Assembly (NCBI GenBank): GCA_001796865.1
Contig: MGNQ01000020.1
Span: forward strand, 42,004-47,576
Direction of reading: 5' to 3'
Origin: Chloroflexi bacterium RBG_16_56_11
GTDB lineage: Bacteria > Chloroflexota > Dehalococcoidia > Dehalococcoidales > RBG-16-60-22
DNA: 5,573 nucleotides
A program made the translations under genes and the position numbers. Below the pieces are notes generated by a model, which was not told the origin of the DNA, searched no databases, and saw only the letters and a program-made list of their open reading frames with translations. Shown here in pieces: positions 1 to 5,573 of this stretch. The stretch's first letter is position 1; each line of letters begins with the position of its first letter.

Positions 1-532
1 CGCCTCTGACGGTCGGAATGGGGGCAACGCGGTTTACCTGTTTTTCGATAGCGCCGCTGGAGCGATAGTTTAAATTAATAGCACGCTCAATATCGGAGGG
101 CACGCCAAGCGCTACCTCGACCCTCATCTTGGACTGGGCACGGATATCTTCGATGGTGCGGACGTCTTCGGGGTCGGCCATGACGACCATCAGGGAATCG
201 TTGACGATATCCAGCGGAATGAAGGAATGTTTCCGTGCCATCTCTTCCGGGATAAGCCGTAGCGCCTGTGGTTGGACGGCATGGCGCTTGAGATCGATCA
301 GCGGCAGGTTAAGTTGTATGCTCAGTACCGTGGTCATATCCTCGGCCTTGATGGCGCCTTGTTTCACGAGGATATCGCTCAGTTTGCCTCCTTGCTGTCC
401 CAGCAATGCCCGGGCGCTTTCCAGCTGGGCCGGCGTGATAAGCTGCTCCTCTATCAGCATGTCGCTGAGGCTTTTTTTAATAACCCTTTCCGTGCCGCGG
501 TTTTTGTTCTCAGGACGGTCCATTCGATTCAT
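1..532 (-). CDS. GspE/PilB-type ATPase, N-terminal part with MshEN-like domain (3' end outside window)
   Basis: 177 residues are visible and the frame is open to the window edge. The first 18 or so residues are polar. Residues 21-155 match the GspE/PilB N-terminal (T2SSE_N, MshEN) domain: a helical pair SLSDMLIEEQLITPAQLESA and KLSDILVKQGAIKAEDMTTVL, then LNLPLIDL, LRLIPEEMARKH, FIPLDIVNDSLMVVMADPEDV, an IEDIRA helix and a DIERAINLNY helix, in the usual order. Residues 156-177 look like the linker to the ATPase core, which would lie beyond base 1. In complete members this cytoplasmic hexameric ATPase powers pilin polymerisation (type IV pili) or type II secretion. The visible part cannot tell PilB from GspE, nor exclude a protein with an isolated MshEN domain. 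The 532 start is chosen from the ATGA overlap with the receiver. Confidence 0.85.
   Translation of the reverse strand, partial: MNRMDRPENKNRGTERVIKKSLSDMLIEEQLITPAQLESARALLGQQGGKLSDILVKQGAIKAEDMTTVLSIQLNLPLIDLKRHAVQPQALRLIPEEMARKHSFIPLDIVNDSLMVVMADPEDVRTIEDIRAQSKMRVEVALGVPSDIERAINLNYRSSGAIEKQVNRVAPIPTVRG
529..532 (-). other. ATGA stop/start overlap between receiver and PilB-like gene
   Basis: On the minus strand the bases read ATGA: ATG (532-530) starts the PilB-like gene and TGA (531-529) ends the receiver. No strong ribosome site precedes this ATG (the upstream bases read GAAAAATCCGG), so translation of the ATPase probably depends on termination-reinitiation from the receiver. A second in-frame ATG at 523 is possible. 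Confidence 0.8.
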
Positions 533-930
533 CCGGATTTTTCATCTACCTGAAGATTTGATTGCTTGGCCAGTAATTTTCCCACGCGGTTTATTATCTC
601 CGCCGGGGCGGCTGGCTTGGGCAGGTAGTCATCAGCGCCGACCTTGATTCCGGTCGCCTTGTCTATCTCCTGGGCTTTGGCGGAGAACATCAGGATGGGT
701 AACTTTTCGGTCGCGGCGTCGGAGCGCAGGCGGTGACATATCTCGAAGCCGTCCATGCCGGGAAGCATGACGTCCAGGATTACCAGGTCCGGGGTCTCGT
801 AGTGGGCCTTCCGTATCCCTTCCAGCCCGTTGGAGGCCGTGGCGACCTCGTACCCCTCGTGCTTCAGTGAGTAGTCTACCAGCCTGGAAATGGCCGGGTC
901 GTCTTCAATTATCAGGATTTTTTTCGCCAT
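529..930 (-). CDS. Stand-alone response regulator (single REC domain)
   Basis: A 133-residue receiver with no output domain. The acidic residues are E9, D10 and D11 (ILIIEDDPAISR), the phosphoacceptor is D53 (LVILDVMLPGMDG), the switch residue is S83 (ILMFSAKA) and the conserved lysine is K105 (DYLPKPAAPAEI). All are present, so it should be phosphorylatable. The last 13 or so residues are a polar tail. It overlaps the end of the large kinase by 26 bases, and its TGA overlaps the ATG of the PilB-like gene as ATGA. This position makes it the likely phosphate acceptor of the large kinase and a likely protein-contact regulator of the following ATPase, as PilG/PilH/CheY-like single receivers act on pili or motors. 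That role is inference; receivers of this plain type are also common in OmpR-like or PleD-like proteins, but neither kind of output domain is present here. Confidence 0.95.
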   Translation of the reverse strand: MAKKILIIEDDPAISRLVDYSLKHEGYEVATASNGLEGIRKAHYETPDLVILDVMLPGMDGFEICHRLRSDAATEKLPILMFSAKAQEIDKATGIKVGADDYLPKPAAPAEIINRVGKLLAKQSNLQVDEKSG

Positions 931-3900
931 GGCTGTTACCTCCGTTTGGCATTAACGGCAGAGTGACGTAGAAGGTGCTGCCCTCGCCGATTTTGCTGTC
1001 CACGCGGATATGCCCGCCGTGGGCTTCGATAATTTGCTTGGTGATGTATAGTCCCAGCCCCGTGCCGCCCCTGGCCAGCTTATCTTCCGCCCGATAAAAC
1101 CGCTGGAAGAGATGTTGTACCGCTTCCGGAGACATCCCGATGCCATGGTCGGTAACCTGTAACAGTATCTCGTTTTCCAATTTCACGACTTTAACCTTGA
1201 TGCTGCCGCCGGGGTCGCTGAATTTGAGGGCGTTGCTGAGCAGGTTGATGACTACCTGGCGGAGCCGCTCACCGTCTACTTCCATTTCCGGCAGGTCGGG
1301 CTCAATTTCCTCGGTCAGGGCGATGTTTTTCTCCCGGGCCAGTGTATGGAAAATCTTCAGCGAGTCGACGATGGTTTCCCTGACCGGCATCAGCCTCCGG
1401 TTAATCTGGAACCGGCCGGACTCCAGCCGCGACATGTCGAGCAGGCTGTTGATCAAGTTCCCGAGGTGCCATGTCTCTCTATCCACTATCTGGAGAAACT
1501 CCTGCTGTGTCGGCGCGTCGGGCACCTTGCCTTCGAGGAGCAGTTTGATAAACCCGCCGATGGACTGCAACGGCGTGCGCAGCTCGTGCGAGACATTCGA
1601 GAGGAACTCCATTTTCATCAGGTCGATTTTACGCAAGTTTTCCTCGGCCTTTTTACGTTCGCTGATATCCCGGGTGACATGCACGCAATTAACGACCTCG
1701 CCCTGTTCATTGAATATCGGGGACGTCGTCTCCTCGAGATAGATGCCCAGGCTCGGTTCGAAGTATTCCCTTACCGATGGCTGTTTAGTATCTATCGCCT
1801 CTCGTAACGAACACACTTCGGGCGGTTCGGCGGTGCCGTGGAACAGCTCGTAACAGGTCTTGCCAATTATCTCTTCCGGCCGTTTATTAAAGGCCATGGC
1901 GAAGCTCATGTTCACCCTGACAACCTTATGGTCCGCATTGACGACACATATCATTTCATTAATAGAATCGAACGTGGTCCGCCATTCCCGCGCCGCCCGC
2001 CTGATGGTCTCCTCGGCCTCTTTGCGCTCTTTTATATCCCTGATAATGGCGGTGGTGATATAAGTCTGGTCGGATTTTCGCGACGATATCGAGATTTCCA
2101 CCGGCACCTCGGTACCGTTTTTCTTCAGACCGGCGATATCTAGAGTCCGGCTGGAAACGGGGCTGGCCCCGGGGTTCCCGAGCTTCCGGGCCACTTCTTC
2201 CCTGTCTTTTTCCGATATTATTGTTAAGACGCTTTCACCCAGCCTCTCTTTTTCCGTGAAACCAAAGATATTTTCGGCGCCTTTGTTCCAGATGATGACT
2301 CTCATCTGAGCATCCATGGACACTATTCCGTCATGGGACGACCTGATGAGCTCGCGGTACTTTTCCTCGCTTCGTTTCAGGGCTTCTTCGGCCAGTTTAC
2401 GCTGGGTGATGGCTGTACCAAGCATCACCCAGCCATAACGGCTCCCACTATCTTCTATAGCCTGCAAATTGAGGTCTACCCAGACCTCGCCATGTTTGGT
2501 CCGATGTAACTGTTCCTCATGGTAGAAGCCGTTGGTCTCCAGGATCTCAAACCGTTTCACGTTTTGCGTGGGGTAGCTTTCTACAATCTCGATGACATCC
2601 AGGAGCTTTCTACCGATAGCGTCGGCGGCCTTCAGTCCGTATATCTGCTCGCTGATTTCATTCCAGTGGGTGATGACGTATTTCGTGTCCATGGCGATGA
2701 CACTTTCATGGATGGACTTGAAAGCGGCATCCGAGAAGCGCAGCAATTGCTCCGCCTTTTTTCTCTCGGTGATATCGGTAGTCACGGAGAGCATGCAGGG
2801 CTTGTTGGTGATATTGACTATTTCTGCGGAGAACAGCCACGTCCGGAGTTCACCGGACTTCATCCGGAAAGTATATTCCTTGTTTCTGACAGCTCCTTTT
2901 TCCTTTAAAATACCTACCATCTCGGTGCGTTCTCCCGGATTCGCCCAGATGCCAATCTCGGATGATTTTTTACCGGACACCTCTTTCCTGGTATATCCGG
3001 TAAGGCGGAAGAAGGTCTCGTTCGTCTCCATTATCGAGCCGTCATCAAGATTGGAAATGACGATTATTTCCGGGCTGTAACGGAAGGCTGCGGAGAACCT
3101 CTCCTCGGACTCCCGCAGCGCTTCCTCGGCTTTCTTCCTTTCAGTGATATCGACGTTGACCGAGATAAGGCAGGGCTCCCCGCCGATATTGGCTTGCTCG
3201 GCGGAGAACAACATGGTGTGTGTTTCCCCCGACTTTACCCGGAATTGAGTTTCTTCGTTGAAAATCCGGCCGTTCTTCTTCAATTTTGCCAGGATTTTGG
3301 CCCGGGCGTCCGAGTCCACCCATGTATCGATTTCCGTTGACTTCTTGCCAATGACGTCCTCGCGCGTATAGCCGGTAATCCGGGTGAAGCTCTCGTTAAT
3401 CTCGACGTACCGGCCGTCTTTCAGGGTGGTAATCATCATCATCTCGGGGCTGGAACGGAAGGCCTTGGAGAACCTTTCTTCCGATTCTCGGAGGGCCTCT
3501 TCGGCGCTCTTCCGCTCGGTGACGTCCTCCCCCGAGCTTAATGTGCCGGTTATTCTCCCGTTCTCATCTCTTACCACCGAGTTGTTCCAATCGACGAACT
3601 TCTCGCGGCCGTTCTTACATAGAACCCTGTGCCCGCCGACATGCCGGTATTTATCGATTTCTCCGCTGATTATCAGGTAAAAAATCTTCCTGAGGTCTTC
3701 CCGGATATCTTCCGGGATGAAGTTATCGAACCAGTCTTTACCCGTGATGTCTTTCTCTTTACGTTCGAGTATCTCACAACCCTTCTTATTCACCATGGTG
3801 ACTTTTCCGCTGGTATCAAGGGCTAGCAGCATCGCCCCGGCGATATCGAGGTAGTTTTGCGCCCGCCTTTTTTCCTTCTGCGATATAAGTTCGGCCTGTT

Positions 3901-4618
3901 TCCTTTGCGTTATATCCCTCAGCGAGGCCAGGCGGGCGAGTTTTCCCTCCCAGCTGATATCGACGACGTTCATCTCGGCGATTATCGTCTCCCCCCCGGT
4001 ACGGGTAATTTCGATTTCCGAGGTCTTTCCGCCGTTTAAAGAAAACTCAAAGGACTCGTTTAACAGCACCTTTTGCTTCCGCCCCAGCAGTGTCTCCGCC
4101 GCCGGATTGGTAAAGAGAATGCGCTTGTCCTCACCGACGACAAGAATGGCGTCGGCGTTCTTTTCCAGGATTTTCCGTAGGTTAGCCTCGGTTTTCCACA
4201 GTTCCTGGGTATATTGCTCCAGCTCGGCCTGCAGCCGCGACCTTTCGATGGCGTAAAACATGGCGCGTTCCATCTGGCCGGACTCCATGTGTCCCTTCAC
4301 GAGGTAGTCCTGTGCGCCCAGCTGGACCGCCTTGAGGGCGGTGGCCTCGTCATCGAAACCGCTCAGTATCACCACCGGGGTTTGGGGTGTTTGATTGAGT
4401 ATTGTGCTCACGGTGTCGAGACCGTGACTGTCCGGCAGACCGAGATCGAGCAAGACCAGGTCGCAGGCATGCCGCGAGAGGTGCTCCAGGCCATCTTTGA
4501 GCGTTTTGGCCGGTGCTACCGCAAAAGGGGCGCTGGCCGACTTGGCCAGCTTCCTCTTGATCAGCTCGGCATCATCCGGGTTGTCCTCGATAAGGAGCAC
4601 TTTAATATTCTTGCCCAT
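905..4618 (-). CDS. REC-(PAS)7-HisKA-HATPase hybrid sensor histidine kinase
   Basis: A 1237-residue kinase with no signal peptide or hydrophobic membrane segment, so it should be cytoplasmic. Residues 1-125 are a receiver: E11/D12, phosphoacceptor D58, S86 and K108, where K is followed by G instead of the usual P. A short coiled coil (about 125-150) leads into seven PAS domains at about 143-243, 250-373, 374-498, 499-623, 624-744, 747-869 and 872-992. Each ends in a DIT-ERK-AE type linker, with DIT positions at D235, D365, D490, D615, A736, D861 and D984. HisKA follows with phosphoacceptor H1011 (SNVSHELRTP); T1015 gives the ExxT pattern associated with phosphatase activity. The HATPase domain has N box N1129, G1 DHGIGM (from D1157), F box LFQRFY and G2 GGTGLGL (1184-1190), so the kinase looks active. 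The REC-first order suggests control by an upstream kinase, with PAS domains adding small-molecule or redox signals. The ligands are unknown. The start is fixed by the REC β1 strand although no good ribosome site is seen. Confidence 0.95.
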   Translation of the reverse strand: MGKNIKVLLIEDNPDDAELIKRKLAKSASAPFAVAPAKTLKDGLEHLSRHACDLVLLDLGLPDSHGLDTVSTILNQTPQTPVVILSGFDDEATALKAVQLGAQDYLVKGHMESGQMERAMFYAIERSRLQAELEQYTQELWKTEANLRKILEKNADAILVVGEDKRILFTNPAAETLLGRKQKVLLNESFEFSLNGGKTSEIEITRTGGETIIAEMNVVDISWEGKLARLASLRDITQRKQAELISQKEKRRAQNYLDIAGAMLLALDTSGKVTMVNKKGCEILERKEKDITGKDWFDNFIPEDIREDLRKIFYLIISGEIDKYRHVGGHRVLCKNGREKFVDWNNSVVRDENGRITGTLSSGEDVTERKSAEEALRESEERFSKAFRSSPEMMMITTLKDGRYVEINESFTRITGYTREDVIGKKSTEIDTWVDSDARAKILAKLKKNGRIFNEETQFRVKSGETHTMLFSAEQANIGGEPCLISVNVDITERKKAEEALRESEERFSAAFRYSPEIIVISNLDDGSIMETNETFFRLTGYTRKEVSGKKSSEIGIWANPGERTEMVGILKEKGAVRNKEYTFRMKSGELRTWLFSAEIVNITNKPCMLSVTTDITERKKAEQLLRFSDAAFKSIHESVIAMDTKYVITHWNEISEQIYGLKAADAIGRKLLDVIEIVESYPTQNVKRFEILETNGFYHEEQLHRTKHGEVWVDLNLQAIEDSGSRYGWVMLGTAITQRKLAEEALKRSEEKYRELIRSSHDGIVSMDAQMRVIIWNKGAENIFGFTEKERLGESVLTIISEKDREEVARKLGNPGASPVSSRTLDIAGLKKNGTEVPVEISISSRKSDQTYITTAIIRDIKERKEAEETIRRAAREWRTTFDSINEMICVVNADHKVVRVNMSFAMAFNKRPEEIIGKTCYELFHGTAEPPEVCSLREAIDTKQPSVREYFEPSLGIYLEETTSPIFNEQGEVVNCVHVTRDISERKKAEENLRKIDLMKMEFLSNVSHELRTPLQSIGGFIKLLLEGKVPDAPTQQEFLQIVDRETWHLGNLINSLLDMSRLESGRFQINRRLMPVRETIVDSLKIFHTLAREKNIALTEEIEPDLPEMEVDGERLRQVVINLLSNALKFSDPGGSIKVKVVKLENEILLQVTDHGIGMSPEAVQHLFQRFYRAEDKLARGGTGLGLYITKQIIEAHGGHIRVDSKIGEGSTFYVTLPLMPNGGNSHGEKNPDN
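938..943 (-). promoter_or_regulatory. Shine-Dalgarno site of the second stand-alone receiver
   Basis: On the minus strand it reads GGAGGT, seven bases before the ATG at 930. It lies inside the last codons of the large kinase (within its NGGN tail), so the kinase C-terminal tail also carries the initiation signal of the next gene. This strongly supports the 930 start and the 26-base overlap. Confidence 0.85.
2753..3127 (-). repeat. PAS module 4 of the large kinase, second copy of the tandem duplication
   Basis: Encodes residues 498-622 and directly abuts module 3. The period is exactly 125 residues (375 bases) with no insertion or deletion. In the shared entry helix EEALRESEERF, nine of eleven codons differ synonymously between the copies, so the duplication is old at the DNA level and is not an assembly artefact. 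Confidence 0.85.
3128..3502 (-). repeat. PAS module 3 of the large kinase, first copy of a tandem module duplication
   Basis: Encodes residues 373-497, from EEALRESEERF to DITERKKA. It aligns without gaps to the next 125 residues, with 72 of 125 identical by hand count. The identical blocks are the entry helix, the TGYTR and GKKS segments, the KSGE turn, LFSAE and the exit linker. Confidence 0.85.
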
Positions 4619-4674
4619 TTCAAATGCAATCCAGTCATATCGGGAAATCGGACCGCTGGGACGTTACCGTTCCG
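4619..4674. other. 56-base gap between the Rcp1-like regulator and the large kinase
   Basis: The largest non-coding stretch in the window. No clear minus-strand promoter or Shine-Dalgarno sequence is visible; the bases just before the ATG at 4618 read GCATTTGAA. An imperfect inverted repeat (4649-4655 with 4668-4674, seven pairs with one mismatch) starts directly after the regulator's stop codon. On the minus strand no U-run follows it, so it does not look like a terminator for the operon and read-through is expected. Confidence 0.5.
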
Positions 4675-5121
4675 TCAATTTTTTTGCGGGAGCTCATTTA
4701 TTAGCAGCCAGTAAAGCCCGATTTGCCGTACGGCATCGACGAAATGGTTGAAGTCTACCGGTTTGCGGACATAGCTGTTCGCCCCGCAACGGTAGCCCTT
4801 GAGAAGGTCCTGCTCTTCTTTGGAAGAGGTCAGGATGACCACCGGCGTCAGCTTGGTACGGTCGTCGGCTCGCAGCCGTTCCAGCACCTGTAGGCCGTCG
4901 ATTTTCGGCAGCTTGAGGTCGAGAAGGATGAGCCGGGGCACGTCTCTAGTATCCCGGCTGGCGAACTGGCCGCTGCCGAAGAGATAGTCGAGTGCCTCGA
5001 CGCCGTCGTGGGCCACCACCACGCGGTTGGCGATGTTGTTTTTCCGGAATGCCCGCATGGTCAGTTCCACGTCATCAGGGTTGTCCTCTACCAGCAAGAT
5101 TGACTCAGCTTTGACAATCAT
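4675..5121 (-). CDS. Stand-alone response regulator, Rcp1 family
   Basis: A 148-residue single receiver (REC) domain with no output domain. The acidic pair is E12/D13 (LLVEDNPDD), the phosphoacceptor is D68 (LILLDLKLP), the switch residue is T98 (VVILTSS) and the conserved lysine is K120 (SYVRKPVDF). The long α2-β3 insert around residues 48-62 and the ending IGLYWLLINELP are characteristic of the Rcp1 group, first known as partners of cyanobacterial phytochrome and found widely beside non-phytochrome kinases. These cytoplasmic proteins act by protein contact or as relay intermediates. The start is supported by a good ribosome site six bases upstream and by the fit of the REC β1 strand. The gene lies between two kinases, so its donor could be the upstream partial kinase (most likely) or the large downstream one. 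There is no sign of damage: all catalytic residues are present. Confidence 0.96.
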   Translation of the reverse strand: MIVKAESILLVEDNPDDVELTMRAFRKNNIANRVVVAHDGVEALDYLFGSGQFASRDTRDVPRLILLDLKLPKIDGLQVLERLRADDRTKLTPVVILTSSKEEQDLLKGYRCGANSYVRKPVDFNHFVDAVRQIGLYWLLINELPQKN

Positions 5122-5127
5122 ACCCGA

Positions 5128-5134
5128 CTCCTTT
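5128..5134 (-). promoter_or_regulatory. Shine-Dalgarno site of the Rcp1-like regulator
   Basis: On the minus strand this reads AAAGGAG, six bases before the ATG at 5121. It overlaps the TAA stop of the upstream kinase, so ribosomes finishing the kinase end on this site. This supports the chosen start and translational coupling of the kinase and its regulator. Confidence 0.8.
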
Positions 5135-5573
5135 ATGAGAGAGTGAAGTAGAATGTGGCGCCTTTCCCAGGTTCCCCTTCGGCCCGTACCGTACCTCCGT
5201 GGCGAGAGACCACTCTCTGAACTGTCGCCAGCCCGATACCGGTACCGGGGAATTCGGACGCGTCATGCAGACGCTGGAAAGCGCCGAATAGCTTATCGGC
5301 GTAGGCCATGTCGAAGCCAGCGCCGTTATCTTTTACGTAGTAGGTCTTCTTTTCACCATCAGGCGACGCGCCGAACTCTATTCTGGGCTCGCCGGTCTTT
5401 CCGGTGAATTTCCAGGCATTGCCCAGCAGGTTTTCCAGGAGGACCTTCAATAGCTGGGGATCGCCGTCGGCGGTAATTCCAGGGCTGATGTAAAACTTGC
5501 CCCGGTGTTTCGGTTGAGCTTCGTGCAGGTCGGTGGCAATTTCCTGCGCCATCGCCGTCAGGTCAACCTTGAC
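5133..5573 (-). CDS. Sensor histidine kinase, C-terminal ATP-binding part (5' end outside window)
   Basis: Only the last 146 residues are visible; the reading frame is open to the window edge, so the Met codon at 5552 is internal and not the true start. The visible part is a HATPase_c domain. The N box is ENLLGNAWKFT, the G1 box DNGAGFDM, the F box LFGAFQRLH and the G2 box GTGIGLATVQRVVSRHGG, and the protein ends in the usual FYFTLS strand followed by TAA. The phosphoacceptor His (HisKA domain) and any sensor domains must lie upstream. The wording VDLTAMAQEIATDL before the N box, and ENLLGNAWKFT itself, are typical of phytochrome-like and PAS-containing kinases that are paired with Rcp1-type regulators. 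Such a regulator follows here after 11 bases, so the two are probably a cognate pair. What the kinase senses cannot be told from this fragment. Confidence 0.93.
   Translation of the reverse strand, partial: VKVDLTAMAQEIATDLHEAQPKHRGKFYISPGITADGDPQLLKVLLENLLGNAWKFTGKTGEPRIEFGASPDGEKKTYYVKDNGAGFDMAYADKLFGAFQRLHDASEFPGTGIGLATVQRVVSRHGGTVRAEGEPGKGATFYFTLS

Noticed and set aside
473..479. Run of seven A (minus strand) in the PilB-like gene as a frameshift site
   Set aside because: The run falls as AAA AAA A in the coding frame, which is not the X XXY YYZ phase needed for -1 slippage, and the frame is clean on both sides.
129..647. Long plus-strand open frame (172 codons), with another at 272-553
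   Set aside because: They lie opposite the PilB-like gene and the second receiver, both with clear family motifs. The translations are Ser/Arg/Leu-rich without recognisable domains, as expected of antisense shadows.
952..1146. Minus-strand 64-codon open frame inside the kinase, and a similar 60-codon one at 3141-3323
   Set aside because: Same strand but out of frame within the kinase gene. The HATPase and PAS motifs are continuous in the main frame, so these are neither frameshift remnants nor separate genes.
1140..1807. Plus-strand open frames of 200 and 153 codons
   Set aside because: Antisense to the HisKA/HATPase and PAS 7 region of the kinase; no family features, and the kinase motifs are intact across the whole stretch.
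4214..4751. Plus-strand open frames of 166 and 84 codons spanning the gap before the kinase
   Set aside because: Antisense to the receiver domain of the large kinase and the end of the Rcp1-like gene. There is no good ribosome site and no recognisable protein family.
5133..5552. Reading the ATG at 5552 as the start of a small 139-residue ATPase-only protein
   Set aside because: The frame continues upstream to the window edge with VKVDLTA, which matches the usual sequence before the HATPase domain, so the Met is internal and the gene is simply cut by the window.
1..5573. CRISPR arrays, tRNA or rRNA genes, insertion sequences, inverted terminal repeats, riboswitches
   Set aside because: Nearly all bases are within the five coding regions. 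The only internal repeat of note is the duplicated PAS module, and no transposase, tRNA-like or spacer-repeat pattern was seen by eye.

Overview
The window holds five genes, all read from the minus strand, packed end to end. They look like part of one signalling operon that begins upstream of base 5573 and continues past base 1. The organism is a bacterium of moderate GC (by eye a little over half). Long soluble multi-PAS kinases next to stand-alone receivers and a GspE/PilB-type gene are common in environmental groups such as Chloroflexota (Dehalococcoidia-like) and Desulfobacterota. I cannot decide between them from this sequence.

Layout in order of transcription (right to left): (1) the C-terminal end of a histidine kinase with its ATP-binding domain (5573-5133, 5' end cut off by the window); (2) an Rcp1-type stand-alone response regulator (5121-4675), 11 bases downstream; (3) after a 56-base gap, a 1237-residue soluble hybrid kinase with an N-terminal receiver, seven consecutive PAS domains, and HisKA plus HATPase_c domains (4618-905); (4) a second stand-alone receiver (930-529), overlapping gene 3 by 26 bases; (5) the start of a GspE/PilB-type ATPase gene (532-1, 3' end cut off), overlapping gene 4 by an ATGA start/stop junction. 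Gene 5 has an MshEN-like N-terminal domain.

Inferred working model: kinase 1 signals through the Rcp1-like regulator and possibly through the receiver at the front of the large kinase. The large kinase integrates several cytoplasmic signals through its PAS array and phosphorylates the following single-domain receiver. That receiver may act by protein contact on the co-translated PilB-like ATPase, and so on type IV pili or type II secretion. No DNA-binding output domain, Hpt domain or membrane segment is visible in the window. The phosphotransfer order is inferred from gene order only. The most distinctive points are the REC-first seven-PAS kinase, an old in-frame duplication of two of its PAS modules (125-residue period), and an MshEN-like domain whose two c-di-GMP-type motifs have both lost the expected RLG signature.
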